A stretch of 64,000 bases of DNA, taken from Limosilactobacillus reuteri (GTDB lineage Bacteria; Bacillota; Bacilli; Lactobacillales; Lactobacillaceae). The notes under the pieces are model-generated. The model had not been told where the DNA came from and searched no databases. It saw only the letters and a program-made list of their open reading frames with translations. The DNA is taken from NCBI RefSeq assembly GCF_020784725.1, contig NZ_JAJGTZ010000023.1, positions 91,311-155,310 of the forward strand, read 5' to 3'. This document shows, piece after piece, positions 7,610 through 15,190 of the stretch; the first letter of the stretch is position 1, and the number at the start of each line of letters is the position of its first letter. Both the position numbers and the translations under genes were made by a program.

Positions 7610-8794
7610 TTATTGTTGAGTTACCTTCATTACATCACGAGCAATGATAATTTCTTCATTAGTTGGAATAACTGCTACTTTAACCTTACTATCCGCAGTT
7701 TCAATACTTAATTCATTATTCTTGTTCTTCTCTTCATCAATTTTGACTCCAAGAAAGTCAAGATTCTTACAAATTTGACTTCGAATATATGGCGCATGTT
7801 CACCAATTCCGGCTGTAAATACCAATGTATCTAATCCATCAAGATCAGTTGTGTAGGCACCGATATATTGTTGAATTGAATGTACGAATACATCTAAGGC
7901 TAATTGTGCACGTTCGTTACCATTTTTTGCTGCACTTTCAATTTCTCGTTCATCATTTGAGATACCCGAAAGTCCCTTTAATCCAGAATTTTCATTCATT
8001 ATTCGGCGCATTTCATGTGAATCAATATTGAGTTCTTCTTCAAGAAAGGGAATAATTTCTGGATCAATGTCTCCACATCGCGTTCCCATTACAACACCAG
8101 CTAATGGCGTAAATCCCATTGAAGAATTAACAGATTTACCATCCAAAATTGCTGAGATGCTTGAACCATTTCCTAGATGACATGTAATCATCCGGCGAGT
8201 TTTTTCTTTTCCAAAAAGTTCTCGGGCTTTTTCAGAAACATATTGATGAGAAGGGGCGTGAAAACCATAACGCCTGATTTGGTATTTCTCATAAAATTTA
8301 TATGGCAAAGCATACATATAAGCTTTTTTCGGAATAGTATGATGAAATGAGTTATCAAAAGTCACAACTTCTTTTGCATTAGGAAGGAATTTTTCAAATG
8401 CTTTAATTCCTGCTAGACCATTAGGATTATGCAATGGAGATAGTACTTTTAATTCATCAATTCGTTTTTCTACTTCTGGAGTGACTGCTACTGCATGAGT
8501 ATAGTAGCTCCCACCATGTGAAATTCGGTGTCCTACACCGTAAATTTCAGATTTATCCTTAACGACGCCACTGGACATTAAAATATCAATAATCTGATCA
8601 ATTGCCTCTGAGTGATTTTTCAGCGGAATTTGTCTAGTTTCACTCGTTGTGTCAGTTTTATATGAAAGCTGACTTGTCGAAGAACCAAGATTTTCAGCAG
8701 AACCACTAATTAATAGTTTCTCTTCCGGCATCAAGTAAAGCTTAAACTTAATTGATGAACTACCAGAATTAATTGCAAGTATTTTTTTTGACAT
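7610..8794 (-). CDS. pduW: Propionate/acetate kinase PduW (AckA family)
   Basis: Converts acyl phosphate made by PduL to acid with ATP formation, the energy-yielding end of the oxidative branch of propanediol use. The protein of about 394 residues shows LAINSGSSSIKFKLY at the N-terminus, FDNSFHHTIP, TCHLGNGSSISAI and FTAGIGEH, all ASKHA acetokinase signatures. A TTG sits directly before the ATG; GGAGT spacing favours the ATG at 8794. It lies between pduQ and pduU within the operon. General acetate kinase activity is possible as well. Confidence 0.93.
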   Translation of the reverse strand: MSKKILAINSGSSSIKFKLYLMPEEKLLISGSAENLGSSTSQLSYKTDTTSETRQIPLKNHSEAIDQIIDILMSSGVVKDKSEIYGVGHRISHGGSYYTHAVAVTPEVEKRIDELKVLSPLHNPNGLAGIKAFEKFLPNAKEVVTFDNSFHHTIPKKAYMYALPYKFYEKYQIRRYGFHAPSHQYVSEKARELFGKEKTRRMITCHLGNGSSISAILDGKSVNSSMGFTPLAGVVMGTRCGDIDPEIIPFLEEELNIDSHEMRRIMNENSGLKGLSGISNDEREIESAAKNGNERAQLALDVFVHSIQQYIGAYTTDLDGLDTLVFTAGIGEHAPYIRSQICKNLDFLGVKIDEEKNKNNELSIETADSKVKVAVIPTNEEIIIARDVMKVTQQ

Positions 8795-8817
8795 CAAATC
8801 ACTCCAAATAAACTAAA

Positions 8818-9939
8818 TTAACGAATTATTGCTTCGTAAACCATCTTTAAATCATCATCTGAAGGAACTACTGGATTACCAGGGAACGTTGCATCTTTCT
8901 TTGCATTTGCAACAATAGTATCAGCTAATTCTTCAGCTTTAGCAGGATCAACGCCAAACGCTTGAAGAGTCATTGGACAATTCATTTGACGTGCCATTTC
9001 CCGAATTTTGGCAATTAGTCGCTTTACCGCAAGACGATCACCTACTCCAGGAGCAGCAATCCCGGCTTTCTTAGCAGCAATTGCAAACTTATGCAATGCT
9101 TCTTCACTGTGTTCAGCATTATATGCAACAACATATGGTAATAGCATTGTATTAGCTAAACCATGTGGAACATGGAAATTAGCTCCTAATTGGTGTGCAA
9201 TCGAGTGGCAAATTCCTAATCCAGCAATATTAAATGCTGTTCCGGCAATATTTGATGCTTCGTGAACAATCTTACGAGCATCTACATTATCGCCGTGACG
9301 ATAACATTCAACTAAATGTTTAGTAATTGCATCAATTGCTTCTTCTGATAATGCAACTGTGAATAAGTTTGAATCCTTAGCAACCAAGGATTCAAGTGCA
9401 TGGGTTAAAACATCCATTCCCGAATATGCAGTTACACTCTTAGGAGCAGTCATAACTAGTTTAGGATCTAGCAAAGCACAATCAGGTGTTAAATAATCTT
9501 CCAAAATAGGAATTTTACGATGTTCTTTTGTATCAGAAATAACCGCAGTATTTGTAACTTCAGAACCAGTACCACTTGTTGTTGGGATAGCAATGTATTC
9601 GTTGATCTTGCACTTACCCAACTTCTCACCAAAGAAACGAATTCCTTTACCAGTATCCATGGCTGACCCACCACCAATACCAATCACAATTGTTGGCTTA
9701 AGCTTAAGGAACTGTTGAACCCCTTCCATAATCTTATCTAGTGGTGGATCAGGGACAACATCAGAAAAAATTTCACACTTATTACTATTATTAATGTGAC
9801 TCTCGATTTCTTTTAAGGTATCACTACCAGGTAAGAAAGAATCACAAACTAGTAAAATCCGTTCATTATTAAGTGTCTCTAGTTCTTTCAAACTATCTGT
9901 TCCCGAATAAATCCGGGTTGGCATACTATATTTTTCCAT
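8818..9939 (-). CDS. pduQ: Iron-dependent propanol dehydrogenase PduQ (1,3-propanediol dehydrogenase-like)
   Basis: Reduces propionaldehyde (or 3-hydroxypropionaldehyde) to the alcohol and regenerates NAD+ inside the microcompartment. It has the iron-containing alcohol dehydrogenase motifs GIGGGSAMDTGKGI (NAD binding), PTTSGTGSEVTN, and the metal-binding stretch ICHSIAHQLGANFHVPHG with its histidines. The first in-frame ATG at 9957 lies on the GGGAGG ribosome site and overlaps the pduP stop. The ATG at 9939 is spaced properly from that site, giving MEKYSMPTRIY and 373 residues, so I chose it. Confidence 0.95.
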   Translation of the reverse strand: MEKYSMPTRIYSGTDSLKELETLNNERILLVCDSFLPGSDTLKEIESHINNSNKCEIFSDVVPDPPLDKIMEGVQQFLKLKPTIVIGIGGGSAMDTGKGIRFFGEKLGKCKINEYIAIPTTSGTGSEVTNTAVISDTKEHRKIPILEDYLTPDCALLDPKLVMTAPKSVTAYSGMDVLTHALESLVAKDSNLFTVALSEEAIDAITKHLVECYRHGDNVDARKIVHEASNIAGTAFNIAGLGICHSIAHQLGANFHVPHGLANTMLLPYVVAYNAEHSEEALHKFAIAAKKAGIAAPGVGDRLAVKRLIAKIREMARQMNCPMTLQAFGVDPAKAEELADTIVANAKKDATFPGNPVVPSDDDLKMVYEAIIR

Positions 9940-9956
9940 TGGAATTATGCCTCCCA

Positions 9957-11390
9957 TTAATACCAGTTACGTACTGAAAATCCTTGTGGTGAATTCAAAC
10001 GAACTCGACGAGTAAATGTTCGTGCAGTACATGTTCCTTCACCAGTTGGTGTAGCAATTGTTAATGCTGAAGCACCTGAGTGAGCACCATTATCAGCAAC
10101 ACCAGTACCAACATAGGATGGACCATTGACAACGAAAATTGAACACTGCATTCTGTGCGCAGCATTGTTAATGTGCTTAAGGTTGTTAGAGTGAATAGTA
10201 GCTGTGTGATGGTTACCCTTTTCAACTTCAACAGCAGTCTTCAAAACATCATCAAATGTTGGGCAAGAAACAACTGGTAAGATTGGCATTAGCATTTCGG
10301 TCATTACCAATGGGTGTTCCTTAGGAAGTTCACAAATAATTTCAACAGGATGACCGGTGTAAGGAATATTAGCTTGGTCTAAGATGTAAGTTGCGTCCTT
10401 ACCAACAAATTTACGATCAGGAGTACCATTTTCTTGGATACACATATCAGCTAATTTATCGGCTTGTTCACGATTAACTACAAAGGCACCTTCATCTTGC
10501 ATCTTACGGATTAATTCATCTTTAATGTTGCTTTCTGCAACTACTTCCTTTTCAGCAGTACATAAAATATCATTATCAAATGAAGCAGACTTAATGATAT
10601 TATGAGCAGCTAAATCAATATCAGCAGTAGCATCAACCATTGCAGGAGGATTACCAGGGCCAGCACCAACCGCTTTCTTACCACTGGTCATTGCTTGATG
10701 AACAACCGCTGGACCACCAGTTACTGCTAACATTGCAATGTCAGGATGCTTCATCATTTGCTGAACTGATTCAATTGTTGGTGTTTCAATGCTTACAACC
10801 AAATTATGAAGACCTGTTGCATCGGCAATAAAGTCATTCATCTTTTCAATTGTCCAACGAGTAATATTCTTTGCCCCAGGGTGAGCACCAAAGTAAAGAG
10901 TATTACCACCAGCAAGCATCATAATTGCATTAGCGATTACAGTCTCTGAAGGATTTGTACTTGGACCAACCGCACCAATAACACCATATGGTAGTCGTTC
11001 ATACATAACCATTCCACCGTCACCGTTTTCTACAACCGGCTCAAGGATCTCAGGCCCAGGAGTGTTGTATAAGGCATTATTTAACTTAGCAATTTTGGCC
11101 TCTACAGTTCCCATTCCTGTTTCTTCTTTAATATCCTTAGCCATCTTTTCAATATATGGACGGAACCCTTCCTTAATGGCATCAATTACTTGTTGACGAA
11201 CAGCAATTGGCTTATCACGATATACTTCTTGAGCAGCCTTGGCAGCAGCAATTGCGTCATTGACATTAGTGAAAATCCCGCGATGACCATCATCAGTAGT
11301 AACTGCAGCATTTGCACTCGAAGAGCTGGCATTATCTAGTTCTTCAGCAAGGATTTTGCGTACAGCACTTTCAATATCATTAATCTGCAT
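9957..11390 (-). CDS. pduP: CoA-acylating propionaldehyde dehydrogenase PduP
   Basis: Oxidises propionaldehyde (or 3-hydroxypropionaldehyde) to the acyl-CoA with NAD+. The 477-residue protein begins with a short amphipathic helix MQINDIESAVRKILAEELDN and a Ser/Ala-rich linker, the signal by which PduP is targeted to the shell lumen. The aldehyde dehydrogenase core follows, with FDNDILCTAEKEVV holding the catalytic Cys and GAVGPSTNPSET in the cofactor region. It is two bases from the HbpS-like gene upstream and adjoins pduQ downstream, so the oxidative and reductive branches are co-expressed. Confidence 0.96.
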   Translation of the reverse strand: MQINDIESAVRKILAEELDNASSSSANAAVTTDDGHRGIFTNVNDAIAAAKAAQEVYRDKPIAVRQQVIDAIKEGFRPYIEKMAKDIKEETGMGTVEAKIAKLNNALYNTPGPEILEPVVENGDGGMVMYERLPYGVIGAVGPSTNPSETVIANAIMMLAGGNTLYFGAHPGAKNITRWTIEKMNDFIADATGLHNLVVSIETPTIESVQQMMKHPDIAMLAVTGGPAVVHQAMTSGKKAVGAGPGNPPAMVDATADIDLAAHNIIKSASFDNDILCTAEKEVVAESNIKDELIRKMQDEGAFVVNREQADKLADMCIQENGTPDRKFVGKDATYILDQANIPYTGHPVEIICELPKEHPLVMTEMLMPILPVVSCPTFDDVLKTAVEVEKGNHHTATIHSNNLKHINNAAHRMQCSIFVVNGPSYVGTGVADNGAHSGASALTIATPTGEGTCTARTFTRRVRLNSPQGFSVRNWY

Positions 11391-11392
11391 AT

Positions 11393-11866
11393 CTACTTAC
11401 TCTCCTTCAAAAATTCTGCAACAGCAGCTTCACAAATTGATTGATCTTCTTCAACCAATCCACCACTAACACCGATTGAACCGATAATTTCATCGTTAAT
11501 CTTCAATGGAATACCACCTGCAAAAGATGCTAACTTACCATCAAGCATTGTTTCCATCTGGTACAATCCAGCACCTGGTTGAATATCCTTGCTAATATCC
11601 TTAGTAGGCTCCTTCATTGCCAATGCTGACCATGCCTTCTTAGGAGCTAAAGTACAGCTTACTAAGTTAGCATTTGGCATATGATAGCTCATCTGTAATA
11701 CCTGATCAGCCTTCATAATAGCAATTGTTACACCAACACCCAATTCATTGGCACGAGCTACAGCCGCATCGATTACCTTTTCCATTTTGTGCCGATCAAA
11801 TAGATTTTTAGAAGCATTATTATTGATCACGCTTTCAACAATCTTACTAATTTGTTCCTCATTCAT
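11393..11866 (-). CDS. HbpS/GlcG-like heme- or corrinoid-binding protein (PduO C-terminal-domain type)
   Basis: A 157-residue DUF336/HbpS-like protein. Residues 20-157 match the domain that in Salmonella PduO is fused behind the adenosyltransferase and binds heme, with AKKAWSALAMKEPT and GGIPLKINDEIIGSIGVSGG as the conserved stretches. Here it is a separate gene directly behind the stand-alone PduO (three-base gap), a split version of the Salmonella fusion. It starts with MNEEQISKIVESVINNN, an amphipathic helix resembling the encapsulation peptides of PduD, PduP and PduL, which suggests that it enters the microcompartment. The ligand is not determined by the sequence. Confidence 0.88.
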   Translation of the reverse strand: MNEEQISKIVESVINNNASKNLFDRHKMEKVIDAAVARANELGVGVTIAIMKADQVLQMSYHMPNANLVSCTLAPKKAWSALAMKEPTKDISKDIQPGAGLYQMETMLDGKLASFAGGIPLKINDEIIGSIGVSGGLVEEDQSICEAAVAEFLKESK

Positions 11867-11868
11867 TC

Positions 11869-12456
11869 TTAACGCACATCCTTTTCTTTTTGATAACGTT
11901 TATAAATTTTTAATACGTCATCAGTTACACTATTTAATAAATCTTCATAGTCTTCATCACGCGCTACAATATATAAGAAGTCCGATAAACGGTTAATATA
12001 TCTTTCGAGCTCTGGACGAAATTTTATATCTTTTGATAGTCGTACAAATAGTCGCTCTGCTCGACGACAGATTGTTCGACAAACATGAAGTTGTGCACCC
12101 GCAGTACTTGAACCAGGTAAAATAAAACTATGAACAGGTGGCAGTTCCGATGTATATTTATCAATAACCTCTTCAAGTTTTCGAGTATCTTCATCGGTAA
12201 TAATCTTACTTTTATCAGTAAAATACTGCCGTTTCTCTGTCGCTATCTCACCTTGAAGGAAAAACATTTTATATTCGATCTCTTGTAAAAGTTTCTTATT
12301 ACGTTTACTTTCACAAAACTTATCTGCCAAACTAATATTAGCGTTTAATTCATCAAAGGTTCCATAAGTTTCAACTCGTAATGAATCCTTAGGTACCCTT
12401 GTTCCATCGAATAAACTTGTTTCTCCCTTGTCACCACCTTTTGTGTAAATAGCCAT
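11869..12456 (-). CDS. pduO: ATP:cob(I)alamin adenosyltransferase PduO (second copy, pdu operon)
   Basis: A PduO-type adenosyltransferase of 195 residues starting MAIYTKGGDKGETSLFDG. It has YGTFDELNANI (the Asp of the salt bridge), VHSFILPG (the Phe near cobalamin) and HVCRTICRRAERL (ATP-binding Arg residues). The upstream ATG at 12477 is less likely because GGAGGC is spaced correctly for the ATG at 12456. It differs strongly from the adenosyltransferase at 2645 and carries a longer C-terminal tail. In the operon it precedes the separate HbpS-like domain. It probably reloads the dehydratase with coenzyme B12 within the compartment. Confidence 0.94.
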   Translation of the reverse strand: MAIYTKGGDKGETSLFDGTRVPKDSLRVETYGTFDELNANISLADKFCESKRNKKLLQEIEYKMFFLQGEIATEKRQYFTDKSKIITDEDTRKLEEVIDKYTSELPPVHSFILPGSSTAGAQLHVCRTICRRAERLFVRLSKDIKFRPELERYINRLSDFLYIVARDEDYEDLLNSVTDDVLKIYKRYQKEKDVR

Positions 12457-12476
12457 TTCGATGCCTCCAATGCACA

Positions 12477-12749
12477 CTACTTATCAAAACGGTCAATTAT
12501 TCCAACAATCGTACAGTCATTAACGTCTCTTACTTGGTCTTCATCACGCTCTTTATCAGCACGCCTTGCACCAGCACCACGAACTATTAATACATTATCG
12601 CCAATTCCAGCATTTACTGTATCAGCGGCAACTTGTTCAAATCGAACTGGTTGTTGGTCTGAATTAATCTGTTGAACTATCATCAGCTTTTTTCCAACCA
12701 AGGATGGATCCTTTTGGGTTGCGACAACACTACCTACTACTCTCGCCAT
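12477..12749 (-). CDS. pduN: Microcompartment vertex protein PduN (BMC-P)
   Basis: A 90-residue EutN/CcmL-type pentamer protein that caps the vertices of the shell. It reads MARVVGSVVATQKDPSLVGK at the start and VRGAGARRADKERD later, both typical of the family. The start overlaps the end of pduM by 13 bases and has only a weak ribosome site, which suggests translational coupling. A TTG two codons earlier is possible but less likely. Confidence 0.93.
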   Translation of the reverse strand: MARVVGSVVATQKDPSLVGKKLMIVQQINSDQQPVRFEQVAADTVNAGIGDNVLIVRGAGARRADKERDEDQVRDVNDCTIVGIIDRFDK

Positions 12750-13240
12750 ATACAATTTTCTTCAGTCCTAATCTTTATTTTAATTTTTTTATAGTTACAG
12801 ATATCAACTGCCTCATCTGTAATACGTTGCTTTTGATATCTAACAAGAATCGATTTATCTGGTTTAGCAGCGATCTCTTCTCTGGTAATAACCCGATTAT
12901 AACTGGCAATCACTGGCGATTCGTTATTCACAACAAACAAGATCGGCCAGTCCAAAATCATCATCCGTGGAATAAAATTAACCATCTGTTCATTAACTAA
13001 AAAGTAAAACTTAACATCATAGCTAATTCCTTCTAATACCCATTTAATCCAAGCATTAGTCTTTTCCATTGAATATAAGTCCGTTATTAACTCAATCGAA
13101 ACATTTTTTAGGATAACTTTCCCGTTTTTCAAAAAAATCTGTTCACTAGGCGGGGCAACTTGATGATTAAAAGTAACTTCTACACTTGTATGCTTCCGTT
13201 CTTCTAACCGTTGCATAACCTGCTGTACTAGGTTATCCAT
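12737..13240 (-). CDS. pduM: Microcompartment assembly protein PduM
   Basis: A 167-residue protein at the pduM position between pduL and pduN. Salmonella PduM is needed for proper shell assembly, though its biochemical role is unknown. The protein begins with MDNLVQQVMQRLEERKHT, an amphipathic helix like other lumen-targeting signals, followed by a mostly beta region and a basic C-terminal stretch. The assignment rests on size and operon position and on general resemblance. Ribosome site GGGGGTG precedes the ATG. Confidence 0.85.
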   Translation of the reverse strand: MDNLVQQVMQRLEERKHTSVEVTFNHQVAPPSEQIFLKNGKVILKNVSIELITDLYSMEKTNAWIKWVLEGISYDVKFYFLVNEQMVNFIPRMMILDWPILFVVNNESPVIASYNRVITREEIAAKPDKSILVRYQKQRITDEAVDICNYKKIKIKIRTEENCIWRE

Positions 13241-13271
13241 CTATTCACCCCCTTGGTAGTTTCTTAAAAAG

Positions 13272-13916
13272 TTAGTTTTTCTTCTTGATAATAACTTTTC
13301 CGAAAGAATTATTGCCTAGTCCGACATTAGCAGCATTGGCTTCATCAGTATCAATGTGCATTTCCAGAACAAAGTCTTTACGAGGACGGGCAACTACATC
13401 ATCAAAAATAGTTTTACGTCCACCATCGCCATCTACTTCAACCTGCATTGAATCACCGAGCTTTACGCCAAAACGCTTAGCGTCCTCTAAGCTCATGTGG
13501 ATGTGTCGTTTTGCAACAATTACACCTTGGATTTCAATTTCTGCATATGGTGAGCGAACCTTAATTGAAGGAGTACCATCAAGATCACCCGACATTCTAA
13601 TCGGTGCATCGATTCCTAGTGTAAAGTTTTCTGAACGGGCAATTTCCACTTGTGAGTGTGAACGGAAAGGTCCCATTAGCCGGACATGTTCAATGGTGCC
13701 CTTAGGTCCGATCAGGTCAACTGTTTGCTTTGCAGCGAAATCCGCATGTTGACGAAGTTTCTTTAGCATTTCAATTTTCTGACCAGGGAATAACTTTTGA
13801 AAATCTTCTTCCGTCAAATGTACATGGTGGTTTGAAACGCCAATTGGAACTAGGTTAGGATTAAGTGTTTCTCTAACAATTGTCCGAATAAGTGTTCTTA
13901 ATTGTTCTTCATCCAT
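13272..13916 (-). CDS. pduL: Phosphate propanoyltransferase PduL
   Basis: Converts propionyl-CoA and phosphate to propionyl phosphate, recycling CoA inside the shell. The 214-residue protein has the two PduL domains with their zinc-binding histidines in GVSNHHVHLTEEDF and AKRHIHMSLEDA. The first 20 residues (MDEEQLRTLIRTIVRETL) form the encapsulation helix seen in microcompartment PduL. It is unrelated to Pta. It lies between pduJ and pduM. Confidence 0.95.
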   Translation of the reverse strand: MDEEQLRTLIRTIVRETLNPNLVPIGVSNHHVHLTEEDFQKLFPGQKIEMLKKLRQHADFAAKQTVDLIGPKGTIEHVRLMGPFRSHSQVEIARSENFTLGIDAPIRMSGDLDGTPSIKVRSPYAEIEIQGVIVAKRHIHMSLEDAKRFGVKLGDSMQVEVDGDGGRKTIFDDVVARPRKDFVLEMHIDTDEANAANVGLGNNSFGKVIIKKKN

Positions 13917-13944
13917 ACGTAATCTTCCTTTTTATTAAAATTTT

Positions 13945-14235
13945 CTATTCAGCGTCTGAGTCTGATCCACCTGGTAAAATCTTTTCAACTTCTTCATGTG
14001 GACGAGGAATTACGTAAGACGATACAACTTCGCCGACACCTTCAGCAGCTTGTACACCAGCATCAACAGCAGCCTTTACAGCACCAACATCACCACGAAT
14101 CATAACAGTTACCAATCCACTACCAATCTTTTCTTGACCAGTTAATGTTACATTTGCAGCCTTTACCATTTGATCAGCAGCTTCAATAGATGCAACTAAT
14201 CCTCGTGTTTCAATCATTCCTAAAGCGTTATTCAT
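13945..14235 (-). CDS. pduJ: Microcompartment shell protein PduJ (BMC-H)
   Basis: A 96-residue canonical BMC-H protein starting [20 protein letters not shown], with the pore-loop region [14 protein letters not shown]. It forms hexameric tiles of the shell facets. It is nearly the same as PduA (20826-21107), differing mainly at the ends, as is usual for the PduA/PduJ pair. A good AGGAGG site lies upstream. Confidence 0.94.
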   Translation of the reverse strand: MNNALGMIETRGLVASIEAADQMVKAANVTLTGQEKIGSGLVTVMIRGDVGAVKAAVDAGVQAAEGVGEVVSSYVIPRPHEEVEKILPGGSDSDAE

Positions 14236-14247
14236 AGTTATTTCCTC

Positions 14248-14823
14248 CTACTTTTTCTTTAATTCGTTGTAATGGATACACTTCTTATGCGGCTCTCCTA
14301 ATTTCCGTGGACACTTCGGATCTCCGCACATATTGCATGTGACTTCATTTTCATCAGAGTTGATATCTTGTTTATCATTAGATGATCCTGGATCTTCAAC
14401 TTCATCTTTCTCATCTAATGATTGCTCAGCTTGAACACTAGATTTATCAGGATTTTCATTCTTTTCTACTTCCTCTTTTTTAGATGAGGATAGTTCAGCA
14501 ACCGTTTTCTTCTCAGTAAGCTCATTATTTTGCTTCTTTTCTGGATTTGATTGCAATAAATCTGTTTTACCCAAGGAGTTCAACCCTGTTGATGGACGAC
14601 CAATTACCGTTGATGTTACATATACATCAGGTAAATAGTCTTTTACAGCTTGAACTGCAACTGTTATTGCTGAAAGTTCACCAGAAACTTGTAAGGTGAC
14701 CCATCCATTACCTTTTGTATTTTGAATACTACTAAGTTCAACATCTGCAGTCTTTAGCATCCGGTCAGCAGCAACAATAGCGCCAGATAATCCATTACAT
14801 TCTACATAGCCCAAAGACTTCAT
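14248..14823 (-). CDS. pduK: Microcompartment shell protein PduK (BMC-H with cysteine-rich tail)
   Basis: Residues 1-90 form a BMC-H domain (MKSLGYVECNGLSGAIVAAD). A long acidic, low-complexity linker rich in Glu, Ser, Asn and Lys runs to about residue 160. The tail holds four cysteines at 163, 166, 171 and 182 (pattern Cx2Cx4Cx10C with CNMCGDPKCPRK). This pattern suggests a bound metal, either zinc or an iron-sulfur cluster. Salmonella PduK also has a C-terminal extension of unknown function. The gene lies between pduH and pduJ. Confidence 0.92.
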   Translation of the reverse strand: MKSLGYVECNGLSGAIVAADRMLKTADVELSSIQNTKGNGWVTLQVSGELSAITVAVQAVKDYLPDVYVTSTVIGRPSTGLNSLGKTDLLQSNPEKKQNNELTEKKTVAELSSSKKEEVEKNENPDKSSVQAEQSLDEKDEVEDPGSSNDKQDINSDENEVTCNMCGDPKCPRKLGEPHKKCIHYNELKKK

Positions 14824-14830
14824 AGTTAAA

Positions 14831-15190
14831 TCACCTGTTTGCTATTTCCTTAAAAGGAATTCCTTTTACTAATCTCGCTGCATTTGCTCCTAAAATCCGT
14901 AATTGCTTTCTATCATCAACTGTCATATCGAATAAAGGATGCTCTTCTTTTAAGTTCTTATAGTGAACAATAAAATGATCTCCTTCAAAAGCAATTCCGA
15001 CAGATAGTCGTGACGCAAGAGCTGATTGATACGCTCTTTCAACAGTACCATCTACATTAATTTTGCGAACCGAGACTGGAATCTGTTCTTCTTCAATTCC
15101 ATAGAAAAGTGGCTTAGCACTATCTGGAATAGTTGTTCCATTTTCTAGTCCAACGACAATCGAGGGACGTTGTGAATCATCGTTGTTCAT
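14831..15190 (-). CDS. pduH: Diol dehydratase-reactivating factor small subunit PduH
   Basis: A 119-residue DdrB-like protein with an alpha/beta fold related to the beta subunit of diol dehydratase. It reads PSIVVGLENGTTIPDS near the start and YQSALASRLSVGIAFEGD further on. With PduG it swaps damaged cobalamin out of the inactivated dehydratase in an ATP-dependent cycle. Its ATG overlaps the end of pduG by 14 bases, consistent with the 2:2 complex and translational coupling. Confidence 0.94.
   Translation of the reverse strand: MNNDDSQRPSIVVGLENGTTIPDSAKPLFYGIEEEQIPVSVRKINVDGTVERAYQSALASRLSVGIAFEGDHFIVHYKNLKEEHPLFDMTVDDRKQLRILGANAARLVKGIPFKEIANR

Noticed and set aside
13285..13752. A 155-codon open frame antisense to pduL
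   Set aside because: It runs opposite to the clearly functional pduL, has a Ser/Arg-rich composition typical of antisense frames, and no ribosome site.
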